Origin: Periplaneta americana
Taxonomy: Eukaryota > Arthropoda > Insecta > Blattodea > Blattidae
NCBI RefSeq assembly: GCF_040183065.1
Contig: NC_091132.1
Location: 159,376,102-159,440,101 of the forward strand
Reading direction: 5' to 3'
DNA: 64,000 nt
Of the stretch, positions 48,975 to 59,727 are shown piece after piece. The notes under the pieces are model-generated. The model saw nothing but the letters and a program-made list of their open reading frames with translations. It made no database searches and was not told where the DNA came from. Positions within the stretch are counted from its first letter, which is position 1; every line of letters starts with the position of its first letter. The position numbers and the translations under genes were made by a program.

Positions 48975-49708
48975 GCAGTATTTTAAAGACAATATATTTT
49001 GTCTATTTTAATTCCATTAAGTCCTATGGAATAATATTTTGGGGAAATTCAGCAGATAGTATATTTTAATAGGTTATTTTACAATGCTTTATCAACATCT
49101 TACGTTATTTAGCGTCTGAATGAGATGAACATGATAATGCCAGTGAAATGAGTCTGGGGTCCAGCACCAAAAGTTACCCAGCATTTGCTCATATTGGGTT
49201 GAGGGAAAACCCTGGAAAAAACCTCAACCAGGTAACTTGCCCCGACCGGGAATCGAACTGGGCCACCTGGTTTCGCAGCCCAGACGCGCTAATCATTACT
49301 CCACAGGTGTGGACAGCAGATAGTAAAAATATAGCCTATTCTTATTAGAAAAAAGAGCAATTAGAATAGGTAATATTTGGATCAAAGGCCAAAGAATCAT
49401 GTAGACCATTTTTTTTTTATTAGAAATTCTGACCTTAACAAATCAGTATAATTATATACGCTTTAATAAATTTCCTCTTATGTAATAAAGAAAATTTTCC
49501 AACCAATTCAACCATATATAATATAAGTACCCGAAAAAAGAATGATTTTCATATGTCATCATCAAATTTATCATGCTATCAAAGGGGAGTATGTTACATA
49601 GAGTAAAAATTTTCAATAGTCTTCCTGAAGACATTAACAATCATAACCAAAACTCTGCATTATTTAAGGTAAAACTAAAAAATTACTTAATATCTCACAC
49701 TTTCTATT
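48975..49708 (+). pseudogene. LINE 3' end (Jockey/L2-like), split by a SINE and a hAT
   Basis: Plus strand reads KTIYFVYFNSIKSYGIIFWG then NSADS, followed by the SINE (49062-49313), then KEQLE-like sequence and KGSMLHRVKIFNSLPEDINN, FKVKLKNYLISHTFYS at the hAT-C junction. The frame continues at 54411 with VDEFLTFHSTV and a stop, giving the expected C-terminus SHTFYSVDEFL. Confidence 0.75.
49062..49313 (-). mobile_element. tRNA-derived SINE, family A, with 12-bp TSD
   Basis: Minus-strand copy: the head ccacacctgtggagtaatga is at the right and the tail with cgctaaataacgtaagatgt at the left. CAGCAGATAGTA flanks it at 49050-49061 and 49314-49325. It interrupts a LINE coding region. Confidence 0.9.
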
Positions 49709-51282
49709 CTGTAGATCAGCGTTTCTCAAAGTGTGTTCCCCGGAACCCCAGGGTTCCGTAAGCAACTTTTAGGGGTTCTGCCAATTCCTGATGTGAAATT
49801 ATTTACTTTTTAATCTCTAAAATATGTTATAAAAACATGAAAAAGAATAAGAACAGAACTATAACTGTTTATTCAGCCATTCTATTGGCAATTATCAACA
49901 CAACAATTGATACCGTTTACAGCAATCCGATCACTAAAGCACATTGTTGAAATAATAATGGGTGCGCTTCAAGTAACTTAAGTGTCTGCAGCTAACACAT
50001 TTTTTCGACAATAATGTACAGGTGTAAATTGTATTATGGAATCAATTGAAAATTCTGTGAAGGATATTTCGCAGAATTGATTTGACATTCCTTTAAGAAA
50101 GCACAGGAAACTTCTTCTGGAGAGGAAAGACCATTATTTTGAAGTTCAAGGTGAGTTATGTGTTAATTTTGTTTCTCAAAGTTTATTTAATAATATCAGA
50201 AAATAGGTAAAATGTTTTAAAGAATAATTGCGCGAGTTTTGTCATCCCTTCTTCAAAACTGTGTAAACAGAGGGCGAGACCGATCATTGCGATCTACGTC
50301 ATTCTATTTTTAATACAGAGTGATACCGATCCTAACTCTACATTTTTTAATACAGGGTGGCACCGAATAATCCATCGGTGGCTTAAAACATGATAATTAA
50401 AACAATCAACATCCAAGTGTGCCACTGCAACTTCAACTAACCCTAAACAATTATGTGGGTCTGATGAAGGCGAATTGGAAACACCAGGTTTACAAAATAG
50501 ATCATCTGAAAATGTGAAGGAGCCAACATCCAAAATACAACATGAACCTGTAATTAAAATACGTAAATATAATGATAGTTACAGTACGTAGTCTTGGATT
50601 TCATGAATGCTGAAAATTGCCCTCAGTATGTAATATGTGGCAGAATTTTACCTAATAGTTCGATGGCACCTTGAAAATTCCGTCGCCATTTTGAAACACA
50701 CCATGCTCAGTTTGATGACAACAATATTGATTTCTTTGCTAGGAAATGTCGTGAGTTAGAAATTCACGAAAGTCCTTAGCTCCGACATCTTATAGTACAA
50801 ATGAAAAAACAGCAGAGGCATCTTTCATTGTAACCTACAGAGTGGCTCAGGCAGGTGAGTCTCACACAGTAGCCGAAAAATTGATAAGATTGACATGGTT
50901 AAGTGCAATGATCCATGAGAAGAAGCTAAGCAATTATCTTCGTGTCGCTTTCAAATGACACAGTGGCTCGTTGCATTCAAGACATGGCAGCTTACATCAA
51001 GGAAGAATTAAACCGTCCACTCAGAAGCTAATGACACAAGATCTGAAATTTTCAGACTTATTAGTGAGTACTTGGAAGAAATCATATACCTTGGGACAAT
51101 TTGTCTTCATATCTGCACGGATGGTGCAAAAGCAATGATTGGGAAAACAGCTACTGCAGTATTGCACATAAAGTCAGTTGCAAGAAATTGCAAAAGCAGT
51201 CATTGTATTTTGCACCGTCAAGCTTTGAGCACATCAAAAATGCCACTTTCCCTCAAGAATCTTCTTAATGAAGTAGTAAAAA

Positions 51283-52759
51283 CACTGTTGCCAACATATC
51301 GCTCTACAATCTCGCTAACTTTTCAACAAAAAGTAGCTAAATCTCTACAAAGTTTGTTAAAAAATTCCCTAGAAATGTCGCTAAAAATTAATAATAAATA
51401 TCATTAAATAGAAATAAGAGGAACATTCATAAACTAGATAAGAAAAGAAATTTACATTCACTTCTCCTTCTCTTCGAAATCTTGAATTCTTCTATTCCTT
51501 TGTACCTGTCGTCTTGCTTCACTTACCTTTCTTCCCACCACAATCTGAACACATGCTCTCGCCACGAAACAATACTAACAATACCATCCCATCGCACTTC
51601 CTCATACTCATCCTCTTTCACAATAGCCCTCCCAAGACTCTGGAATTCGTTACCTGCTAGCATCAGGGACTGTCGAAATAAAATTGAATTCAAACGCAAA
51701 CTTACTAGGCACTTGGTCAGTAATTGAGACTCGTTCAGACATGGTTTCTTGTAAATAGTTCTCTTAATCTATCACAAAATATTTCAATATCCGGTAATTT
51801 CATCACTATATAATTTTGTTATTGTAGGTTTAATTTGTAATTCAGTAAATACAAAAATATTCTTTATTCTTAACTTCTATGATAAAATGTCTAGCTTTCA
51901 TTAATCAGGTAATCTTGTTGTGCTTTAATTTTTATTGTAATTGTAATTGTAAATTTAATATTAATTGTAATTTTATTGTTCATGTTATAGTTGTAATCCC
52001 CTGGTAGAGGGGCAGAGAAGGCCTGAAGGCCTTATCTCTACCAGGTTAAATAAATAAATACTACTAATACTAATATGCGAGAAAAATGTAATTTCCTCGC
52101 GTCACCCTCTTTTGCAGAGTCTGGTTGTATTGTTGACGGCTGTGATGTTGAGGTGGAAGGTGTGGGAACAGCTGATTGTGAATACACTGCACTTGATCCA
52201 ATCATGGACACTACACTTTCTGGCACCTTGTAAGTGTGGAAATTTTCACTCAAGCATTTGATCGCAATTGTTTTTGTGAAATCTAAAACTTTTAAAATCT
52301 TATATATTAAAATATATTAAAATCAGCAAAAACTACAGTCCCATTTGCTTCACACGAACTGTCAGCACAAAATTCCAAAACTCGACTGCCTCGGGTCGGT
52401 TCGGAGTGGAAAATCTCCGCGTTGCGGGGAAGAACCAAGAATTAGCTGCAGCTCGCGACTCGTCACGTGCCAATCAAAGTTGCTACCGTTTATCGGTGTT
52501 GAGAGAGAGAGAGACCTAACCCCTGAGAATCATTGAATCAGCATCTTTCACCCCTGATCACTGATCACAAATATATGAGATCAGGGCTTTCACATATGAA
52601 TCATTAGACGAGTCAATCATGCACACATGCCTCTTCTAAAACTAAGTGCACGACTTCAGTTGAATGTTTTAACTTAAAAGAAAGGAAAAAGGGAAAAATA
52701 TCGCTAATCGTATTTATTTCCTTAGATTTAGCGACTTATCGCTAAATATGGCAACACTG
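51283..52759. mobile_element. hAT-E, non-autonomous, 8-bp TSD, inside hAT-C
   Basis: Ends CACTGTTGCCAACATATCGC and, inverted, CAGTGTTGCCATATTTAGCG. AGTAAAAA lies at 51275-51282 and 52760-52767. Excision rejoins LNEVVK and IVNFIKSRPLNSR of the host hAT in frame. CGCTAA-type motifs cluster near both ends and are candidate transposase-binding sites. It carries a LINE 3' end (51410-52066) and an exon-like segment (52118-52229). Confidence 0.83.
51410..52066 (+). pseudogene. CR1/Jockey-like LINE 3' fragment inside hAT-E
   Basis: The ORF at 51482-51727 reads CSRHETILTIPSHRTSSYSS then FTIALPRLWNSLPASIRDCR and FKRKLTRHLVSN, the typical LINE ORF2 C-terminus (PRLWNSLP, FKxKL). A 3' untranslated region ends with cttatctctaccaggttaaa and a TAAA-type tail near 52066. 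Confidence 0.7.
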
Positions 52760-52983
52760 AGTAAAAATCGTTAATTTTATCAAGTCCAGACCACTAAATT
52801 CAAGACTTTTCAAAATGAAACCTTCATAAATCTCTACTTCGAATTTAGGGTTGAGGTGATGGTTTCTTCATTGATCACCATTTCGAGTTGGACGATCGTT
52901 TGAGTATCAAACAATGGTTCTTGAGATTTGCCTATTTAACTTACATTTTTGTCAAAATCAACGAATTAAATGTATGAATAATG

Positions 52984-52984
52984 A

Positions 52985-53046
<62 letters not shown>
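52984..53046. repeat. (AAT)n microsatellite
   Basis: About 63 bp of AAT inside the hAT-C transposase relic. It is followed by a GC-rich segment (aaagccgtaaatctccagtg, to about 53120) that is foreign to the transposase and may be the 3' end of a LINE. Confidence 0.92.
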
Positions 53047-53048
<2 letters not shown>

Positions 53049-53770
53049 GCCGTAAATCTCCAGTGGGGCAAGGCCTCCTGCTTGGGCAGGGGTGGCTCGG
53101 GTCTTGACCATCAGAAGAGCCTTGTATTATTACAGGGGAAAAATGCTAATATATTCACTGCAGCAGATAAAATCAGAAATTTCAAGAGAAAATTGCAGTT
53201 CTGGATGAGAAGTCTAGCCGGCCATGAATATGAGAACTTCCCTGCTTTGAAAGATTTCCTTGAGGAGAACGACCAAACTCTCCGAGAACTTGATGAAATC
53301 AATGAATAATTTGTAAAGCATTTGGAGGATACTGTATGCGCCACACTGTAGAACAGTATTTTCCAGACGAGGAGACTGAAAATAATTCTCAAAACTTGTG
53401 GGTCAAAAATCCATTTGACATGAAAGAAAAACCTTCTTCCAACGCTTCTGAACAATACGAAGCATTACTGGAATTGACGTCTGATTCATCCCTGCAACCT
53501 CAGTTTAAGAATCTCCCTGTGATGGATTTTTGGCACAGCCTGAGAAGAGAGTACTCAGTGTTATCAAAGAAAGCTATTACTTTTGTAAGGACTTACCTAT
53601 GTGAAAATGGGTTTTATATGTATAAGTGTATCAAAACTAAATACCAAAACAGACTCCATGCAGAACCAGACATGAGACTTCAGCTTTCCAACGTGAAACA
53701 ATAAAAGCACTCGTTCCACTGATCTGTTTCAAACAGGTGATTTTTTCTAAAAAAAAAAAAAGATTAAGTA

Positions 53771-53983
53771 CCGTAAAGTGGGGTGACTTTGAATGCTGAG
53801 GTGACTTTGAACAGTAATTTAGCGCCTTTCTAAATTAAATGCTGTACCCAATTGCGAAAAAACTGTTTAAGTTGTCAATAAATTAGTTCAGTTTTTTCGC
53901 AATTGGGTACAGCATTTAATTTAGAAAGGTGCTAAATTATTGTTCAAAGTCACCTCAGCGTTCAAAGTCACCCCACTTTACGG
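53771..53983. mobile_element. Fold-back MITE, Tc1/mariner type
   Basis: A 213-bp near-perfect palindrome with arms of about 95 bp (CCGTAAAGTGGGGTGACTTT at each end) and a loop of roughly 22 bp. TA lies on each side (53769-53770 and 53984-53985). The core GGGGTGACTTTG is shared with the pogo-like element at 21568-26827, which may point to a common transposase. Confidence 0.9.
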
Positions 53984-54410
53984 TACCTGAATTTTAGTGT
54001 AAATTACAAAACAGTGTTAAAGATGCAAGTGGACTTAATTTCATTTATGCTTGTTATATATTTACTGATATTTGTAACAGTAGGAAATATATTTCAGAAA
54101 CATTTGTAATTTTTAAATACGAGTATGTATAATGTGTGAGTTCAAAAAACATGTTTAATATTAGTGATAAAAATCAACCAGGATTACTAATCTATATAAT
54201 AACAGCAAATATAGCTCAACAAAATTATTTATAATTTATAAATATGTATAATATGCTACATCAATAAAAATGTCATATTAATGGTAGAAATACATTTGGT
54301 AATTTAATATTTGCCTGTAACATACACACATCACTAATAGTCCGCTGGGTTCCACAGATTTATTTTGGGTTTAAAAGGGTTCCGTAGGTAGAAAAGTTTG
54401 AGAAACGCTG

Positions 54411-54594
54411 CTGTAGATGAATTCTTGACATTTCACAGTACTGTGTAAATATTTTAATATTATTAAATGATAAACATATTGCATTGTATATAATATGTTA
54501 TTGTTATTAAGGTATCGGTATTAATTTTGAATATATATCATATTAGCATTTTTATATGCCAAACGTAAGAATTGGACATGTTCTTTATTCTATG
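54411..54594 (+). pseudogene. Continuation of the split LINE: last codons and 3' untranslated region
   Basis: Starting with the TSD CTGTAGAT it reads VDEFLTFHSTV and a stop. The rest is AT-rich 3' untranslated sequence up to hAT-D. Confidence 0.65.
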
Positions 54595-54629
54595 CTGTAA
54601 AGCAATGACAACCAACTGGCTGCTTGCAG

Positions 54630-55770
54630 TGAGATATTGAGCGGAGTAGAGCAGCAGTCGTGTCTCATAGTTCGACGCCTGTTTTTCATGGAAAGAATCC
54701 CGTTAAAGCGAAGACCTTTGATGCCAACGAGCAATTTTGATCCTGAATGGGAAGCAACATACTTCTTCATGGAATGTAGCAAAGTTCTGTGTAGATTTTT
54801 CGAATTGCTGGAAGAGATAAATTTGTTCCTGGAAATGAGTGGAGAACTTGTTGCAGAGCTGAAATATGATCTTGCATTCGTGGCTGATATAACTGAACAT
54901 TTGAATGTTTTAAATGAGTCACTTCAAGGGAGGAACAAATTGATCACACAGATGTTTTGCAGTATTCAAGCTTTAAAAAAATATGCTGTCATTATGGGAA
55001 CGTCAACTGTTCAATGGCAATCCCAGTCATTTTCTTAGGTTGGCATGTGTGGTCCGGAACTCTGATTTCTTAGAGGTAGACTGCTATGTTGAACATCTCC
55101 AGTGAGTTTGAACACAGATTTAAGATTTGAGTCACTTAAAAGTGGATTTCAATCTATTTGCTACACCATTCAGCATAAATATTGATGGCACTCTCAAAAA
55201 CGTTCAACTGAAACTAAGCAACTTGAAATGTGGCATTGAGTTGACTGATAGTTATAGGAGCAGACGTAATTTGCTAGACTTTTACAGCCGATTTCGTAAG
55301 TCAAGATTCCCTTGTTTGCATATGTGTGTGAGGCATCTTTGATTTCAATGTTCGAGTTAAAAAAAGTTGTGTTTTATTTAACAACGCTCGCAACTGCAGA
55401 GGTTATATCAGCGTCACCGGATGTGCCGGAATTTTGTCCCTCAGGAGTTCTTTTACATGCCAGTAAATCTACTGACATGAGCCTGACGCATTTAAGCACA
55501 CTTAAATGCCATCGACCTGGCCCAGGATCGAACCCGCAACCTTGGGCATAGAAGGCTAGCGCTATACCAACTTGCCAACCAGGTCGACTCAATGTTCGAT
55601 TCGACCTATGTGTGTGAAGCTTTATTTTCAGCTGTGAAACGTAACAAAGGCTATGAAAGAGCCCATCTCAGTGACCATAACTTGAAGTGTGCATTAAGGG
55701 TTCAGAGTTGTGTTTCAGCTTCATATCGTACAAACCAAAAGATGTCAAAAATCAAGAGCGTGATCTGAGT
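54630..55770 (+). pseudogene. hAT-D transposase, C-terminal half, split by a SINE
   Basis: Reads FFELLEEINLFLEMSGELVA, ELKYDLAFVADITEHLNVLN and ESLQGRNKLITQMF, the typical middle region of GTF2IRD2-like hAT proteins. After shifts come HLKVDFNLFATPFSINIDGT and LLDFYSRFRKSRFPCLHM. Across the SINE it continues ASLISMFDSTYVCEALFSAV, then KRNKGYERAHLSDHNLKCAL, the dimerisation motif. The N-terminal half with zinc finger and first catalytic residues is not present. Confidence 0.75.
55356..55588 (-). mobile_element. tRNA-derived SINE, family B, with 11-bp TSD
   Basis: The minus-strand head ggcaagttggtatagcgcta and B box ggttcgatcctgggcc match 13359-13571 closely, with a tail gcgttgttaaataaaacac. 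TCAATGTTCGA flanks it at 55345-55355 and 55589-55599. Removing it rejoins SMFD and STYVCE of the hAT-D relic. Confidence 0.9.
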
Positions 55771-56313
55771 AAACCTTAAAGTATCGGATTCTTAATTTAG
55801 ATATGTACTATCCATTGCACAATTTATATCACTTTAATTTGAAGGCATCTTTCCAGTATTACCGTTGTAAATATGTTTTGTTTGCATTTTTCAACATGCC
55901 TATTGGATAAAATACAGTATGTAAGAGTTTCATTTGTGAATTGCTAACTTTCACTAACAATGTATTATTTCCTTCCTATATAACTATACTTAAAAAAGAT
56001 GTTGCAAGTATATGCCACAATTAAGTTTTATTTAGTTATATTGGTACAATGTATTATTTGTATTTCTGTAATGTAGGCTATTAGCATTTAGTCGGTTAGG
56101 CTATAATTTAATGTTGGCACAATGAACAGTGTTTATCAAAGCGCATGATGTACTCTTCTTTACTATCCGATCGTCTACAGTGTAATAGCAAACTTTACTG
56201 CAGTTACAGACACAAGCAGACCACCACTGCGTTACGTTCCCACTGACACAGATCAAGCCGTGTGCACAGAAGTAACACAGCGTGCTTGCGAGTTGGTTGA
56301 CGGAGCTGTAAAG

Positions 56314-56857
56314 CAACAATGAATAAGTGTATCTTCTACAATACTGTATGTCAATTGGCATGCTTGACGCCTAGTAGTGTAAATCGGAAATGATCGAAAT
56401 TGAGGTTAGTAGTGACATCGCATCCTCCATATGGAGAATTATTAATGTAAAGTACCAGTAAGTCCATATACATAAATCTCCCAACAGAGCACATTAGTGA
56501 TTTTAGCACAAAATTATTTTTTGCCTCTCATTTTGTGCCTAATGCAGTAAGTTAGGTACTACCCCTGCTGCATTTTTACAGTCAGCCGTGCTTTTGCTCC
56601 ATCATATTATTTCAGTGGCAATAACGGGGATTGTTAGGCGCCTACTAGAATTTTAAAATATAAGGAATAGTAAACCTTGTTTTTCTCAAAACAAGGTTTT
56701 TTTACTTATGCCACATGACGACCAAACAGGCAAATTGTGTCGATTACCTCATCAGCCAAATATTAAATAATGATGTCAAAGTTACCACCTTTCACACTAG
56801 TGCTTCTGTGAACAGTAATAGTAGGAGGAGTAGGGCAGTGGAGAGTGACTCAGATGC
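56314..56857. other. Non-coding stretch with a small hairpin
   Basis: A short inverted repeat, aaaccttgtttttctcaaaacaaggttt in two halves around 56671-56700, could form a hairpin. Nothing else was recognised. Confidence 0.4.
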
Positions 56858-56858
56858 A

Positions 56859-56904
56859 ATTATTATTATTATTATTATTGTTATTATTATTATTATTATT
56901 TCAC

Positions 56905-56945
<41 letters not shown>
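56859..56945. repeat. (ATT)n microsatellite
   Basis: Nearly pure ATT repeats with two small interruptions. Confidence 0.93.
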
Positions 56946-56995
56946 TCAATTTTCTTTTGAAATTTATTGTATGTATTTTGATTGTTTAATTGTAA

Positions 56996-56999
<4 letters not shown>

Positions 57000-57061
<62 letters not shown>
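57000..57061. repeat. (TA)n microsatellite
   Basis: About 31 uninterrupted TA units followed by (CTTA)n, which resembles the LINE tail seen at 35261. Confidence 0.93.
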
Positions 57062-57063
<2 letters not shown>

Positions 57064-57639
57064 TTACTTACTTACTTATTGGCAGATATTAATAAAAATG
57101 CTTGAGAGTGAGTGAGATGTATCGGACAACTCAGTGAGTGGTAAAGGGTCGAGTGAGTGATTAGTCTGAATTTCATATTAATAAATATTTTCCCCTCCTG
57201 GACATATCTCACTCGTGACTCTGAGTTGTTACATTTTATCGCCTAGACATGCTATGCAAGTTATCAATGTTTAGACTAGAGCTCCTTTCAGAGGGAAGAC
57301 TTCGTCACATTCGGTTTGTAAATATACTTTTGTTTCGATCATAGAGGAGGAAAGTGTGCAGTTTCAAACTTCATTTGTTAATATTTTGAAGCAAAACCTC
57401 ATATTTTTCACTAAATCAGTTACCGGAAGTGAAAAGTAGGAAGTCTTTTTCTGTCATTGAAGACTTGAAGACAAATGAAAAGGAATTTGCAACATGGTCT
57501 TCACTGAAGCACAAAAAAAAAAAATCTTATGAATGTGTAACAATAGGCCTATAATGTGATGATAAACTTACCTATATGTGTATGCTGTATATTATTAGTA
57601 TTTCCTTTCTAATGACTTGTTTGAGTGATACATACAACC
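57062..57639. other. Non-coding stretch rich in GAGTGA motifs
   Basis: tgagagtgagtgagatgtat and gtcgagtgagtgattagtct occur near 57100-57165. Related words recur at 59510-59725. No gene seen. Confidence 0.35.
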
Positions 57640-58560
57640 CATTAGGTAATTCTACTCTATCTTCCTCCACTTCGTCCTACAGTAATGGCACTTCATAATC
57701 TTCAAATAGATGATTAGTTATATTGTGCGATGTAACACAGCATAATATGATCAAAGGCACTTTCCGTTTCAACTCTTATTTTGTTTCGGAGAACTGGAAA
57801 TCGTTGCTTCACTTGGCTAAAACATCTCTATAATCGCACGTTCTTTTGTTACCGGTATACATTTATTGTAGGCTCTTTCCTGTGGAGTGATGATAAAGTA
57901 ATCAACCAAGGAGCAATTCTGTGGCTCCAAGGGTAAATGTGGTAGGCCTCTATGCCATTTCTTTCACTTTTCAAGAGCAAGCATGTACAGATATAGTTTG
58001 AACAACCATATAAAATCGTAGGAATCATGTTTCATAACAATGGATTAGACAACAAAATAAGAGAGATATACATGTTATCTTTTGTCACAATAAAGGTACG
58101 GTACCAGCAGGATGCACAACATACTGCAAAATCTCATTGTCAACAAAAATTTAAATATTATCTTTTGTCTTGAAACCACAGAATTTCATATTCCATATCA
58201 CCTAGAAGAAGTGCATTGGCATTATTGCCAATCATTACTCTACAAACATCCGAATTTTTCCATATAGGCTTAATATAAAAATAATTATCCACGCTTGTGA
58301 ATTCTTCCTTGGCATTGCAGGTAGATCGTACATTAAGGCTGGCAACATTTTTTTTTTTTTTTTTTTTTTTTTGCTGAAATACTCATAGGCATGTTCATTT
58401 TTTAAAATAGAAATATTGGTACAATTCACAGCTTCAATGGCGTCAGGAAATGAGTACTTCCACTTCATTTTTGCTTCCTGTAACTCGTGGACAGTTGTTG
58501 GAAATTGAACGCAATTAAATGCTTTTAATTTCAAAGCATCTGCAACTTCCCAGCAGTTAG
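57640..58560 (-). pseudogene. PIF/Harbinger DDE transposase relic
   Basis: Minus strand in order: FPTTVHELQEAKMKWKYSFP, DAIEAVNCTNISILKNEHAY (first catalytic region; the usual Asp of VDCTH is Asn), EYFS, a lysine run from a 25-bp T tract (58348-58372), then NVASLNVRSTCNAKEEFTSV, WKNSDVCRVMIGNNANALLL and GDMEYEI. Further on ERAYN, RAIIE-like and QVKQRFPVL-like blocks and MLCYIAQYN mark the C-terminus. The segment equivalent to GSVHDSR is deleted. The gene is dead. Its HTH partner gene and TSD were not found. Confidence 0.75.
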
Positions 58561-58690
58561 AATTTGTTTATAAAAGAAAGCTATAAGGATAATGACTGGG
58601 GTACATAGAAGGACATCATGTAAAAAAGATATTCCAAAATTTAGAAATCTTTACTGTACATTGTGAGTAGGTCTACACTCTTTCACTGAG

Positions 58691-58945
58691 TCCACACCTG
58701 TGGAGTAATGACTAGCGCGTCTGGCCGCGAAACCAGGTGGCCCGGGTTCGAATCTCGGTCGGGGCAAGTTACCTGGTTGAGGTTTTTTCCGAAGTTTTCC
58801 CTCAACCTAACTTGAGCAAATGCTGGGTAACATTCGATGCTGGACCCCGGACTCATTTCACTGGCATTATCACCTTCATCTCATTCAGATGCTGAATAAC
58901 CTAAGCTGTTGATAAAGCGTCGTAAAATAACCTACTAAAAACCAT
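58691..58945 (+). mobile_element. tRNA-derived SINE, family A
   Basis: A box gtggagtaatgactagcgcg, B box gggttcgaatctcgg, body caagttacctggttgaggtt, gctggaccccggactcattt and tail taaagcgtcgtaaaataacc. Just upstream, 58565-58670 may hold a small LINE RT fragment (KAIRIMTGVHRRTSCKK). Confidence 0.88.
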
Positions 58946-59187
58946 CGGAAATATCCATATTCTCTGGAATGCCCATTTGAAAATCTGGATCGCCCACATA
59001 TGGTAAGAAAATTCTCATTTTTATTTCATTATCGAGAGCTCTTCCTCTTCTTTTGAATCTTGCAAGAAATGCCGCGCTAGCCACTGTACGTTCTCCTTCT
59101 TAAATTTGTACAAATCTTTGTAACTGTGTTTACAAGCTTCTCTGTGATGTTTATACCTTTTCTTCTGCGTTATATAACAATAATATA

Positions 59188-59435
59188 GTCCACACCTGTG
59201 GAGTAACGGTCAGCGTGTCTGGCTGCGAAACCAGGTGGCCCAGGTTCGAATCCCGGTCGGGGCAAGTTACCTGGTTGAGGTTTTTTCCGGGGTTTTCCCT
59301 CAACCCAATACGAGCAAATGCTGGGTATCTTTCGGTGCTGGACCCCGGCATTATCACCTTCATATCATTCAGACGCTAAATAACCTAGATGTTGATACAG
59401 CGTCGTAAAATAACCCAATAAAATAAAATAAAATA
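59188..59435 (+). mobile_element. tRNA-derived SINE, family A, with 12-bp TSD
   Basis: Same structure as the copy at 58691, ending in an (AAAAT)n tail. AACAATAATATA flanks it at 59176-59187 and 59436-59447. Confidence 0.92.
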
Positions 59436-59727
59436 AACAATAATATACCTCGTCATTACGATTTAACTTCACTCAACCGCCATGAGTCACCTATTCAGTT
59501 AACTCAGAAAGTTGATAGTATAAACTCAATTATATGAGTGAGTAGTGACGTTTATTAATATCGAATAGTGACTTGTCTCTCGTCTGTTGCATCATCAAGA
59601 GTTGTTACTCAAGGATCAAAGGTCAGTGCCAGCCTGTGTGAGAGATAAGTATGTTTATTAATACACATGCGAGTTAGAACTCGGAATTGTCGAGTGATTA
59701 GTAACAACTCAACATTATTAATATCTC

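Larger units (their letters stand above)
50440..53704 (+). pseudogene. ZBED5-like hAT transposase relic
   Basis: BED zinc finger near 50615-50710: PQYVICGRILPNSSMAP then KFRRHFETHHAQFDD. Next FFARKCRELE, LSNDTVARCIQDMAAYIKEE, ICTDGAKAMIGKTATAVLHI (catalytic Asp region) and SHCILHRQALSTSKMPLSL, LKNLLNEVVK. After hAT-E the frame resumes with IVNFIKSRPLNSRLFK, then RLSIKQWFLRFAYLT-like and, after the microsatellite, LQGKNANIFTAADKIRNFKR. The C-terminus has LWVKNPFDMKE, YEALLELTSDSSLQPQFKNL, TYLCENGFYMYKCIKTKYQN and RLHAEPDMRLQLSNVK. Stops and shifts abound; the relic is inactive. Confidence 0.8.
49717..54410 (+). mobile_element. hAT-C transposon (ZBED5-like), 8-bp TSD, with insertions
   Basis: Ends CAGCGTTTCTCAAAGTGTG and, inverted, CAGCGTTTCTCAAACTTTTC, followed on both sides by a GGGTTCCG-type motif. 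CTGTAGAT lies at 49709-49716 and 54411-54418; removing the element restores the LINE C-terminus SHTFYSVDEFL. Inside are hAT-E (51283-52759), an (AAT)n tract with a GC-rich remnant (52984-53120) and a palindromic MITE (53771-53983). Confidence 0.9.
54603..56305 (+). mobile_element. hAT-D transposon (GTF2IRD2-like), probable 8-bp TSD
   Basis: Left end CAATGACAACCAACTGGCTG; right end, inverted, CTCCGTCAACCAACTCGCAA. CTGTAAAG lies at 54595-54602 and 56306-56313; a few more bases also match, so the exact edge could shift by up to 4 bp. It carries a plus-strand transposase relic split by a SINE (55356-55588) and is much shorter than full-length relatives. Confidence 0.72.

Noticed and set aside
52914-53309. 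131-residue ORF with a poly-isoleucine stretch
   Set aside because: The isoleucine run is the (AAT)n microsatellite; the rest is hAT-C transposase relic.
56715-57105. ORFs with poly-Ile, poly-Leu and Tyr-Ile runs
   Set aside because: Translations of (ATT)n and (TA)n microsatellites.
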